Assembly: GCA_027622195.1 (NCBI GenBank)
Contig: JAQBZO010000006.1
Coordinates: 1 to 64,000, forward strand
DNA from: Planctomycetota bacterium
Lineage (GTDB): Bacteria; Planctomycetota; Phycisphaerae; Phycisphaerales; SM1A02
Length of the DNA: 64,000 nt
Direction: 5' to 3'
Shown here: piece by piece, positions 44,601 through 51,461 of the stretch
Layout of the letters: each line of letters starts with the position of its first letter
How positions within the stretch are numbered: the first letter of the stretch is position 1
Translations under genes and position numbers: made by a program
The notes under the pieces: generated by a model
Seen by the model: only the letters and a program-made list of their open reading frames with translations
Databases searched by the model: none
What the model was told of the DNA's origin: nothing

Positions 44601-45131
44601 CGGCGAGCTTCCGAATGCGTCGTGGAGACGCTTTGGTTGTCCCCCTTCGAGGGGAACGCTGTACGGACGATCCTCGCGGTAGAAATCTCCTTCCGTCGAA
44701 GCATCAAACTCGACCGTCGACTTGCCATCTGGTGTGGTGCAAAAACCGCCGAGCGAAGTAGAAGCGTCGATGAAAATCAGTCGGCGCACATTCGTGGCTG
44801 AAAGATCGGCGACATAGATCGACCGCGGACCATCACGGTCACTCTCAAAGGCGATCGTCTTGCCATCACGGCTGAAGGCTGAGCGGGATTCATCCGCGTC
44901 GTTCGATGTCAAACGGGATGCGCTGCCTCCAGAGGACGGGGCGCTCCAGAGATCTCCATGCCACGAAAACATGATGGTCTTTCCATCGGGACTCAATGAA
45001 GGCAGTCGAGGCAGATCGACGCGGGCGCCAGCAGGGTCTGTTCTCAATACGAGCGATGCGGTTGAGGATGCGCCAGGCACTGAACATGCAGCGCAGAGAG
45101 CGCCAAGCACGATGGCAGAATGGAGGTTCAT
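41658..45131 (-). CDS. Tricorn-like S41 peptidase with N-terminal beta-propellers
   Basis: A 1157-aa exported protease. ATG at 45131 starts a signal peptide (MNLHSAIVLGALCAACSVPGASS); the ORF continues upstream to 45422 only by overlapping the divergent M42 gene. Residues about 40-330 are a TolB/WD-like propeller (LSPDGKTIMFSWHGDLW, FSRDGKTIAFESDRDGPRSIY), followed by a Pro-Val-Glu linker of near-identical repeats and a second propeller (ASPSPDGTRLAYQLGAGALVV, LSADGKVFAFLSER). Then a tricorn C1-like helical part, a PDZ-like domain and the S41 core with VDVRNNGGGHTADYLL and NEKSFSNAEIIAHAF, containing the candidate nucleophile serine. Tricorn-type proteases degrade peptides. Confidence 0.9.
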   Translation of the reverse strand: MNLHSAIVLGALCAACSVPGASSTASLVLRTDPAGARVDLPRLPSLSPDGKTIMFSWHGDLWSAPSSGGSASRLTSNDADESRSAFSRDGKTIAFESDRDGPRSIYVADLSATNVRRLIFIDASTSLGGFCTTPDGKSTVEFDASTEGDFYREDRPYSVPLEGGQPKRLHDAFGSSPRSNANGNLVVFERGSNSWGRRHYRGPDQRDLYLYNRTTGAFTRLTNWAGNDGHAQWVGEEIVFLSDRENNTVNLWRARVTSSGDLAAPRPLTQFNGRDIRDLAVSADGKTAAFTHWDTIYTLDLTDASAKPVASEFFAADDDTNDTVLTSVASGASDAALSPDGKTMAIVAKGELFVRPVDQSLPPRRVTESPVAEHDIAWSPDGTSLYFTTVVNKREEIWKAEVATTRDEVKKSLDEASKPVVVAVEPAVVSEPAAVVEPPAVVEPPAVVEPPAVVEPPVVVDPAVEEVTTEKSEAKDEKPKAKKDEKPKPGDRWQKSISFTLTPMVQRDLHVRGASPSPDGTRLAYQLGAGALVVRTLETGADLTIVDGWSRSLEWRWSADGSFLLYVTEDRNNNADIWLAPADGSASAVNLTRTPDNESSPRLSADGKVFAFLSERSNEQADVYTVFLDKSLEKLASHELDAYFKETAESLKNRKIDLLPKADAAVMSKGWSLDDAFERTHRATRTKDNESSLELLPAGDSLVFQSPSLGGMAKSKWNGSEAKKFAATFSVEGLSANGELLVGRLGNKAVTVSLGGDTKTIELPVTIEQSRRAINTTRWDEFISMFTEWFYDPTMKGVDWDALAAAYGDLAARARTADEFDIQANRLLGELNASHTGVRSPQGRSNTTRPAGQLGVTAWFHDGALCISALVEDAPALAATPPLQTEDRIRKVDGETVSPTVSLDEMLAGTTGKEIILDVDRTLADGRVIAFQSLVIPSSSEFMRDLAYAAAVDTMRARVAELSSGRIGYLHVPSMGMPALEDFERDLYAAAEGKDGIVVDVRNNGGGHTADYLLASIMVKPHATTRSRGQSAQDATGYPQDRLFIQRYMLPINMLCNEKSFSNAEIIAHAFKTLGRGTLVGEQTYGGVISTGAATTSDGASVRLPGRGWFLNDGRDMENNGAMPNLRIPQTPQDESTRTDAQLDAAVQDLMGRIPHQ
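43747..43833 (-). repeat. Five tandem 18-bp units in the tricorn linker
   Basis: About five copies of an 18-bp unit like GGTTCAACGACCGCTGGA (plus-strand reading), the last partial and the first degenerate. Each copy encodes PPAVVE in the linker between the two propellers. Being in-frame multiples of 18, copy-number change would only alter linker length. Confidence 0.85.
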
Positions 45132-45140
45132 ATCTGGTTC

Positions 45141-45146
45141 AGCATA
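45141..45146 (-). promoter_or_regulatory. -10-like element of the tricorn-like gene
   Basis: TATGCT on the minus strand, 9 nt before the ATG at 45131. Confidence 0.45.
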
Positions 45147-45182
45147 GCCCTGCTTGCGCAGACGAATGGCGGGAGAGTGGCG

Positions 45183-45188
45183 TACTAT
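45183..45188 (+). promoter_or_regulatory. -10-like element of the M42 gene
   Basis: TACTAT, 10 nt before the ATG at 45199. It diverges from the tricorn element 36 bp away. Confidence 0.45.
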
Positions 45189-45198
45189 TCGACGCTCT

Positions 45199-46290
45199 AT
45201 GCGCCCTGAAAGTCTGTCATTTCTTCGAACGCTCCTCGATACGCCCACCCCTTCAGGGTTCGAGCAGGATGGACAGCGACTTTGGCTGTCGTATTTGAAA
45301 CCGTTTGCAGAGTCCTGCTGGAGCGATTCGTACGGAAACTGCATGGCGGCGATCGGGCCTAAGGACGCGAAAGTCACGCTCGCCATTTTCGGCCACTGCG
45401 ATGAGATTGGACTCGCGGTCAATCACATCGATTCTGCTGGATTCCTGTACTGCCGATCACTGGGCGGCATCGACGCGGGGAGCATCGTCGGAAAACGAGT
45501 GCGCTTCCGCAGTTCAGTGGCTGGTGTGGGCGAGGTCATCGGACTGATTGGCGCCACCGCCATTCACTTGCAAGACAAGATGAGTGACGCCAAGGTTCGC
45601 AAACTGCACGAACTCTTCATCGATATTGGATGCAAGGACCAATCGTCCGCCCTCACGACGATCAACATCGGAGATACAGGCGTGTTCCTCGATTCATCGA
45701 TGATGATGAGTGACGATTACCTTGTCGCGCGAGCACTTGATAATCGTGCGGGGATCTTTGCTGCCGCTGAAACACTTCGGATGCTCGCTCCGAATGCCGC
45801 GCAACTGCGCGTGCGAGTCGTTGCCGTAAGCACGGTGCAGGAAGAGATTGGACTCCACGGAGCGGCGATGGTGGCGTCCAGTTTGAAACCCACCGTTGCC
45901 TTCGTCACCGATGTTGGCCACGCCACCGATAGTCCTGGCATCAATCATCCTCAGCACGGACTCTTCAAGCTCGGCGCTGGTCCCAAGATCGCCATCGGTC
46001 CCCCAACGCATCCGACCGTGACTGGAATGCTTGCTGCGGCGGCGACGGCGAAGGGCATCGCGCTTCAGCGATCCGCAACGGGCGGGCGAAGCGGCACGGA
46101 CACCGATGCGATTTTCAGAGCAGGCGGTGGCATTCCGTGTGGATTGCTCAGCATCCCGCTGCGGTACATGCATACGACCGTCGAGATGGCGTCGATGCGC
46201 GACCTGACGCAGGTAAGTGAAGTGTTTGCGTCGGCGGCATCACACATGCGCGGAGATGAGTGTTTCGATCTCGTCCGAGGTCACGCCTAG
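45199..46290 (+). CDS. M42-family metallo-aminopeptidase
   Basis: A 363-aa cytoplasmic dimetal aminopeptidase of the glutamyl-aminopeptidase/TET type. Metal ligands and catalytic residues are visible: FGHCDEIG (His), ARALDNRAG (bridging Asp), STVQEEIGLHG (catalytic and metal Glu), VTDVGHATDS (Asp) and the final His in IPLRYMHTTVE. TET peptidases degrade peptides released by larger proteases, so its divergent placement next to a tricorn-like protease fits a peptide-degradation pair, although the tricorn here is exported. ATG 45199 is chosen over 45154 because of the start-proximal TACTAT and homology. Confidence 0.93.
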   Translation: MRPESLSFLRTLLDTPTPSGFEQDGQRLWLSYLKPFAESCWSDSYGNCMAAIGPKDAKVTLAIFGHCDEIGLAVNHIDSAGFLYCRSLGGIDAGSIVGKRVRFRSSVAGVGEVIGLIGATAIHLQDKMSDAKVRKLHELFIDIGCKDQSSALTTINIGDTGVFLDSSMMMSDDYLVARALDNRAGIFAAAETLRMLAPNAAQLRVRVVAVSTVQEEIGLHGAAMVASSLKPTVAFVTDVGHATDSPGINHPQHGLFKLGAGPKIAIGPPTHPTVTGMLAAAATAKGIALQRSATGGRSGTDTDAIFRAGGGIPCGLLSIPLRYMHTTVEMASMRDLTQVSEVFASAASHMRGDECFDLVRGHA

Positions 46291-46302
46291 GAGAATGACT
46301 CG

Positions 46303-46992
46303 GTGCTTCGATTTGTTCGACACGCCCTTCGAGATTTTCAGCGCACCGGTGCGATCGCACCGAGTTCTACCGCGCTCGCATCAAAGATGGTCGCTCCACT
46401 CGCTGACAAAGTTGGTGTCCGTTCGATTCTCGAAGTGGGAGCAGGCACTGGTGCGGTGACCCGTTGCATTGTGCCGCAATTGCGCGCAGGTGATCAACTT
46501 GATCTTTGTGAATTCAATGATGAGTTCTGTGATGTGCTCGAAAGAGACATCCTTGCCGAACATCGCCGCACTGGATCCGCAGGAACGATCCGATTGCTTC
46601 GCGGCGATGTCCGCGCCGCTCCGCTCGCGGGACCGTACGACGTGATCGTGTGCGGGTTGCCATTCACCAATTTCCCGACGCCGCTCGTTCACGAGATCTT
46701 CGATCTCCTCATGCGTTCGCTTCGACCAGGGGGAGACCTCACTTTCTTTCGATACCTTGCACTTCGGCGTGTGCAAGCTCCGTTCGTCGGATCCACGGGG
46801 CGCAGGCGATTGCGTGCGCTTCAAGCGATCGAACGCGAACTCTCGCGCCACCACACTCTCCGAACCGATGTAGTGCTTCCCAATATCCCACCCGCCGTCG
46901 CGGTTCGCGTCACTCGCTCACTCCTTGACTCTTCACATGGCACGGATCAATCACCACTTCCTCAAACTCGCATCGGGTTACCTCTTTCCTGA
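46303..46992 (+). CDS. SAM-dependent methyltransferase, PmtA-like (phospholipid N-methyltransferase type)
   Basis: A 229-aa class I methyltransferase starting at GTG. The N-terminus LRDFQRTGAIAPSSTALASKMV, motif I ILEVGAGTGAVT and the motif VCGLPFTNFPTPLV match the soluble phosphatidylethanolamine N-methyltransferase (PmtA) group, in which that last motif replaces NLPY of rRNA dimethylases. It may methylate phosphatidylethanolamine or an ornithine-type lipid; the substrate is not proven. Its end overlaps the start of dapL by 56 nt if dapL starts at 46937. Confidence 0.75.
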   Translation: MLRFVRHALRDFQRTGAIAPSSTALASKMVAPLADKVGVRSILEVGAGTGAVTRCIVPQLRAGDQLDLCEFNDEFCDVLERDILAEHRRTGSAGTIRLLRGDVRAAPLAGPYDVIVCGLPFTNFPTPLVHEIFDLLMRSLRPGGDLTFFRYLALRRVQAPFVGSTGRRRLRALQAIERELSRHHTLRTDVVLPNIPPAVAVRVTRSLLDSSHGTDQSPLPQTRIGLPLS

Positions 46993-48196
46993 GATCGCTC
47001 GCCGCGTGCGCGCATTCGAGCAGGACAATCCAACCCTCGCGCCGCGCGTGATTCGGTGCGGCATTGGCGATGTCACCGAACCGCTTCCAGATGCCGCCAT
47101 CAAGGCACTGCATGCGGGAGTGGATGACCTTGCGAAGCGCGAGACTTTCAAGGGATACGGTCCTCCTACGGGATACGCGTTCGTGCGAGAAGCGATCGCC
47201 CAAGGTGATTTCGCGACGCGTGGTGTGACGATTGATCCCGACGAAATCTTTCTCTCCGATGGATCGAAGCCCGATGCCAATGGATTCTTATCGATGCTGG
47301 GTGAGGGCAATGTGATCGCCGTGTCCGATCCTGTGTATCCCGTCTATGTCGATACGAATGTGATGGCGGGCAACACCGGTGAAGCTGGTCATGGACTGAA
47401 CTCTGTCCGCTATGACGATCTCGTCTATCTCGAAACAGGTCCGTCGAATGGATTCGTTGCTGCGCCTCCTCATCATCGTGTGGATGTGGCTTATCTCTGT
47501 TTCCCAAACAACCCAACGGGTGCCGTTGCCACACGCGCGCAACTCGAAGCGTGGGTTCGATACGCGCATGACAACGACACGTTGCTCCTCTTCGATGCGG
47601 CCTACGAAGCATTCATTCAGGATCCATCGATTCCACATTCAATCTACGAAATCGACGGCGCGAAGGACGTTGCCGTGGAGTTCCGCTCATTCAGCAAGGT
47701 CGGTGGATTCACCGGCGTTCGCGCGGGTTACACCGTTGTCCCGACCACGGTCACCGGACTCACACCCGAGGGATTGCGTCAACCATTTCATCCTCTCTGG
47801 CACCGACGATGGGCAACCTGCTCGAACGGAGTGTCGTGGCCGGTCCAACGTGCTGTGGCAGCGCTCTATTCAGATGAGGGACGCGCACAAACGGGCGAAC
47901 TCGTTCGCTTCTACATTGAAAACGCGCGACTTCTCCGCGCCGCAGTGAAGTCCATCGGTCTTAATGTGTTTGGGGGAGAGAATGCTCCGTATGTGTGGGC
48001 GCAGTGTCCACAAGGGCTCTCATCATGGGATGCATTCGACCTCTTGCTTCGCGAAGCACAAGTCGTCATCACCCCCGGCGCAGGATTCGGTCGATGCGGC
48101 GAGGGATACTTTCGCATCAGCGCGTTCAATAGCCGCGCGAATGTGGTGGAGGTCGGTCATCGACTCTCCGCGCTCACGGCGATGCGGTCAGTGTGA
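46937..48196 (+). CDS. dapL: LL-diaminopimelate aminotransferase
   Basis: A 419-aa class I PLP aminotransferase that makes LL-diaminopimelate directly from tetrahydrodipicolinate, bypassing the DapD/C/E steps, for lysine and peptidoglycan. The N-terminus MARINHHFLKLASGYLFPEIARRV and the block RCGIGDVTEPLPDAAIKAL are characteristic of DapL. PLP features are DGSKPD, CFPNNPTGAVA, and the Schiff-base lysine in RSFSKVGGFTGVRAGY. The ATG at 46937 is chosen from homology; the track's TTG/CTG-type start at 46925 adds only four residues. The stop overlaps the convergent rlmE stop by 9 nt. Confidence 0.95.
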   Translation: MARINHHFLKLASGYLFPEIARRVRAFEQDNPTLAPRVIRCGIGDVTEPLPDAAIKALHAGVDDLAKRETFKGYGPPTGYAFVREAIAQGDFATRGVTIDPDEIFLSDGSKPDANGFLSMLGEGNVIAVSDPVYPVYVDTNVMAGNTGEAGHGLNSVRYDDLVYLETGPSNGFVAAPPHHRVDVAYLCFPNNPTGAVATRAQLEAWVRYAHDNDTLLLFDAAYEAFIQDPSIPHSIYEIDGAKDVAVEFRSFSKVGGFTGVRAGYTVVPTTVTGLTPEGLRQPFHPLWHRRWATCSNGVSWPVQRAVAALYSDEGRAQTGELVRFYIENARLLRAAVKSIGLNVFGGENAPYVWAQCPQGLSSWDAFDLLLREAQVVITPGAGFGRCGEGYFRISAFNSRANVVEVGHRLSALTAMRSV

Positions 48197-48835
48197 TTCT
48201 GTACCCCAGCCACGCTTGATCACTGGTTTTTCTTCGCGCGGAGGTTCTGCATCACCGCCCTTGTATCCCTTGCACACGAGAAACATCTCAACACTTTCTG
48301 CACGGGATGATCGAGGCTTGAACCCCTTCGCCTCATCGAAGAGCACCTGAGCGCGACGCAACAGGGCTGGATAATCAACACCCTCGAATACTTTCATCGT
48401 GCAGTGTCCACCACGACGCAACCAATGGGGGAATCGGTCGAGCAATTCCTGACAAAGAAGGCACGACCGAACGCTGTCGCCGAACGGATCACCTGTCGTG
48501 TCAGGAGCCATGTCGCTGATGACGACATTGAATCGAAGTCCACCGAAGGCGGTTGCGTCCAGATCGCGCAGATCAGCCCGTAGCAGCGTGACTTGCTTTG
48601 GAAGTCCTTGCGGATCGATGGGCTTCAAGTCGACGCTGAACACAATGCCCTTCTCGCCCACCCGTTCGGCAGCGACTTGTGTCCATGATCCTGGAGCGGC
48701 TCCCACATCGAGTACGCGATCGCCGCGTCGAATGAGTTTGCTTCGCTCTTCAATCTCAATGAGCTTGTACGCGCTTCGAGCGCGGTAGCCATCGGCTTTC
48801 GCCTTCCGAAACCAACTGTCCTGAACTTCCTTCAT
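48188..48835 (-). CDS. rlmE: 23S rRNA (uridine-2'-O)-methyltransferase (RlmE/FtsJ)
   Basis: A 215-aa RlmE, which methylates U2552 in the A-loop of 23S rRNA during large-subunit maturation. The catalytic K-D-K-E tetrad is complete: RARSAYKL, SDMAPDTTG, CTMKVFEG and ESVEMFLVC. SAM motif I is LDVGAAPGSWTQ. A short charged tail (PPREEKPVIKRGWGTESH) extends beyond the usual end. It lies just downstream of the esterase-like gene on the same strand (4 bp gap), so it is probably co-transcribed. Confidence 0.95.
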   Translation of the reverse strand: MKEVQDSWFRKAKADGYRARSAYKLIEIEERSKLIRRGDRVLDVGAAPGSWTQVAAERVGEKGIVFSVDLKPIDPQGLPKQVTLLRADLRDLDATAFGGLRFNVVISDMAPDTTGDPFGDSVRSCLLCQELLDRFPHWLRRGGHCTMKVFEGVDYPALLRRAQVLFDEAKGFKPRSSRAESVEMFLVCKGYKGGDAEPPREEKPVIKRGWGTESH

Positions 48836-48839
48836 CGAA

Positions 48840-50510
48840 TCATGGCTCGTTCTTGAGACTTGCTCGAAAGTGATCTCGAATCTTCGGACCCAACACGGCG
48901 AGTGTCACAGACACGACCTGCGACGGCGCAATGGCTTGAAGGTACACACAACCACCGCGTCCCGACGGAGGCGCATGGCCGCGCTCGGCTTGGAGTGCGC
49001 AGCGTCGATTGAACCAATCGAACAATTCTCTCGCGTTGTTCGATGCTCCACGCTCATCGCGTTCTGGAAGGACGGCCCACGAGCGCGAGAACCCCTCTGC
49101 GCCAGTATTCCATCGCTCGTCGAGAATATGTTCGAGATCCCACCGCGCCCACCCGGCTGCTGAACGTGCCGAGATCCGTCCACTTGCATCAATGATGGGA
49201 TCGGGCCGTCTCGTGGCGGAATCGAAGGGCGAGAGCATCGCGCTCCACATGTCGAGCCATCGCCCTGAGCGCCCCGTGGGAGAAATCAACGCCCCCATTT
49301 TGAATTCATCTTCGATCGAACAATGCACTCGGAATGAATGTGATCCAATCCATTGTCCAAACGCGGAACGAGTGACTCCATCGGTGGTCGTGAATGGATC
49401 CGACTCGGGTTGGAGAGGAAGTTCGCCAAGCGAGCGATGTGATGGGAACACCGGCGCGGTGACGAACGCTGCAGAGACAAGGTCTGGTCGCTGCGCGACA
49501 AGTCGAAGTGCTGCGAATCCACCCACACCAAGACCAACCACAACACGATCTTCTGCGCGAGTCGATGCTCCGTACTGCGCATGAAGCAATGGAAGAAGGT
49601 CGGCTTCGAGCACTCGCTCCCACGCGCCTGCAAGGGGCGAGTTCATCCAGCCGTGATTTCCCCAGTCGCCACGCGAATCGAGGACAACCCAGACCGCTTG
49701 AGGAAGGAAACCGACATCCGTTGCTGCTTCAATGACAGGAGCGAGATCTTGTGCCATGAGCCAACTGCCATCACCATCTGGGACCACGAGAATGATTGGC
49801 CATCGCAGCGGGGCTGAGTCGTCTCGAGGATGGTGCGCCGGCAAGATCACCGCTGCGCGAAGATGCCCTGCACTCGAAAGTCCAATCTCGACGTGGCGAT
49901 CAATGAGTTCAATGTTGTCGCCTTTCGGAACTGCATCGTCCACGACACGCTTCACGAGTGGCAACGAAATGCGGTCGGCTTCTTGTCCCCGAAGCGAAAT
50001 AAGGATGGGCTCACTCATCGGAGCGCCCGCGTCTGGGATTCCTGCGGGTGATCCAACAGGATCGAGGATCGCTTGCACGACATACTCGCCTTCGAGCGCT
50101 CCCGGAGCAACGGGCCACCACGCTGCATCCTCATCCAATGCGATCTCGAGGTCACCAACATTCGCATTGATGGCTCCAAGGATCGGCGGATCGAAGTGGA
50201 ACGCATTCCAATCGATTTCTCCTGTCGATGTCGCGAGGTGCGCGGGCTGAATGGCGACGATGACCCGCCCCGCTTCCATTGCCGCGCCGAGGATCGGATC
50301 CCATGCAACGAGAACCTCATCGTTCACAATCGCCTCGGCGAAACTCGCCGTTGGACGCGGTGACACGAACCGCGCAGGCGGCGGGTTTTCGCTGAGCGGA
50401 AGGCCATCCGCGGTCGTCCGTGGTGCGGCGGCTGGTTCAACAGGCGCTCGCGGAACGCTCTGTCGCGCGAGCACTATGGCCGCGATAGCGATGGCGTTCG
50501 AAACGAACAT
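48840..50510 (-). CDS. Exported esterase-like alpha/beta-hydrolase fold protein without nucleophile serine
   Basis: A 556-aa protein with an N-terminal signal or anchor (MFVSNAIAIAAIVLARQSVP) and a beta-rich N-terminal domain of about 200 residues. The second half resembles the putative-esterase (esterase D/enterochelin esterase) family: WPIILVVPDGDGSWLM, WVVLDSRGDWGNHGW and VVVGLGVGGFAALRLVAQRPDLVSAAFV. The last is the nucleophile elbow, normally GHSxGG, but here GLGVGG with Gly where Ser should be. Unless another residue takes over, it is non-catalytic. TACGAT lies 6 nt before the ATG. rlmE follows. Confidence 0.7.
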   Translation of the reverse strand: MFVSNAIAIAAIVLARQSVPRAPVEPAAAPRTTADGLPLSENPPPARFVSPRPTASFAEAIVNDEVLVAWDPILGAAMEAGRVIVAIQPAHLATSTGEIDWNAFHFDPPILGAINANVGDLEIALDEDAAWWPVAPGALEGEYVVQAILDPVGSPAGIPDAGAPMSEPILISLRGQEADRISLPLVKRVVDDAVPKGDNIELIDRHVEIGLSSAGHLRAAVILPAHHPRDDSAPLRWPIILVVPDGDGSWLMAQDLAPVIEAATDVGFLPQAVWVVLDSRGDWGNHGWMNSPLAGAWERVLEADLLPLLHAQYGASTRAEDRVVVGLGVGGFAALRLVAQRPDLVSAAFVTAPVFPSHRSLGELPLQPESDPFTTTDGVTRSAFGQWIGSHSFRVHCSIEDEFKMGALISPTGRSGRWLDMWSAMLSPFDSATRRPDPIIDASGRISARSAAGWARWDLEHILDERWNTGAEGFSRSWAVLPERDERGASNNARELFDWFNRRCALQAERGHAPPSGRGGCVYLQAIAPSQVVSVTLAVLGPKIRDHFRASLKNEP

Positions 50511-50516
50511 CCATGC

Positions 50517-50522
50517 ATCGTA
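50517..50522 (-). promoter_or_regulatory. -10-like element of the esterase-like gene
   Basis: TACGAT on the minus strand, 6 nt before the ATG at 50510. It diverges from the TACACT of the next gene 23 bp away. Confidence 0.45.
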
Positions 50523-50545
50523 GGGCGTTTCGATCCATCAGCGCA

Positions 50546-50551
50546 TACACT
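50546..50551 (+). promoter_or_regulatory. -10-like element of the DUF4097-like lipoprotein gene
   Basis: TACACT, 9 nt before the ATG at 50561. Confidence 0.45.
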
Positions 50552-50560
50552 CGCCATTCG

Positions 50561-51427
50561 ATGCCATTGCGATTCGATTCATCTGCACTTCGATTGTGTC
50601 TCGCGCTCGCGATGGGAGCATGCTGCGCCGTTGGATGCAGCACTCTCGATCATCCAGGTCCTGGCATGGTCAAGGACGCGATGTCACCAATCCAGAGTGC
50701 ATTCTTGCACCATCGAAGCGCGGAAGAGCGGCAGACGATTGACATTTTTGAGCCGATTGATGTCGATATTCGGAACTTCGCCGGCGATGTGGTCATCACA
50801 GGTCACCACGGCGAACAGGGAGCACGGCAAGGATCACTCACACTCGTCCGCCGCGCGGTTCACGGCATTGGACGCGCTGACGATTCAGAGGCATCCCTCA
50901 GCGACATCGCGCTGCGCACTGACTTGACCGAAATCGAGCCTGGTCATTTCTTGCTCACCGTTGAATCCACGACGAGCCATTCAGAACCCTGGTTTCAACG
51001 ACTCGATATCGAAATCGATATTGCCCAACTTGGAGCGGTGCGCGTCCATACGGCACGAGGACACGTCGTCGTGCGCGGGGCGGACCGAGGCTGCGATATT
51101 GAAACGACGGATGGCGACTGTCGATTCATCACAAGGCGCGTCATCCATGATCCGATGACCATCGCGACGAGTGCAGGAGATATCGAAGTGCGATTGCCCA
51201 CGGGCTCGACAGGATCATTCGATGCAGAGACTGTTGGTGGACAAGTCTTCAGTTCGATCAAGACTGGCCGCTGGCTCTTGCGCGATCAACGCAATGATGG
51301 CAACAGTATGGTCGCGACGCTCAATGCGGGCACCAACAGGATCCTCCTTCGGACGACCGATGAGAGCATCTATATCAGTGTGTCGGACCGCCCCGACACG
51401 TCGTTCAGCATTATCAGCGATCTCTAA
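50561..51427 (+). CDS. Lipoprotein with DUF4097/adhesin-like beta-helix repeats
   Basis: A 288-aa lipoprotein: signal LCLALAMGACCAVGCSTLDH with lipobox AVGC. The mature part has the pattern of DUF4097-type proteins, short strands with repeated V/I-x-V and G-D turns: IDVDIRNFAGDVVITGH, LGAVRVHTARGHVVVRGADRGCDIETTDGDCRF, TSAGDIEVRLPTGSTGSFDAETVGGQVFSSI. This suggests a right-handed beta-helix on the periplasmic face or outer membrane. It lies between, and may work with, the two hydrolase-like genes. Function is not known. Confidence 0.72.
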   Translation: MPLRFDSSALRLCLALAMGACCAVGCSTLDHPGPGMVKDAMSPIQSAFLHHRSAEERQTIDIFEPIDVDIRNFAGDVVITGHHGEQGARQGSLTLVRRAVHGIGRADDSEASLSDIALRTDLTEIEPGHFLLTVESTTSHSEPWFQRLDIEIDIAQLGAVRVHTARGHVVVRGADRGCDIETTDGDCRFITRRVIHDPMTIATSAGDIEVRLPTGSTGSFDAETVGGQVFSSIKTGRWLLRDQRNDGNSMVATLNAGTNRILLRTTDESIYISVSDRPDTSFSIISDL

Positions 51428-51437
51428 CTCTCACTCG

Positions 51438-51455
51438 TTGTGATCACAATAGAAT
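51438..51455 (+). promoter_or_regulatory. 12-bp perfect palindrome overlapping the promoter of the PqaA-like gene
   Basis: TTGTGATCACAA (51438-51449) is a perfect palindrome that runs directly into TAGAAT (51450-51455), 6 nt before the GTG start at 51462. It resembles CRP/FNR-type half-sites and is well placed to block or recruit RNA polymerase. Confidence 0.5.
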
Positions 51456-51461
51456 GGACGA

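Noticed and set aside
45132-45422. N-terminal extension of the tricorn ORF
   Set aside because: It overlaps the M42 gene on the other strand and would bury the signal peptide inside the protein.
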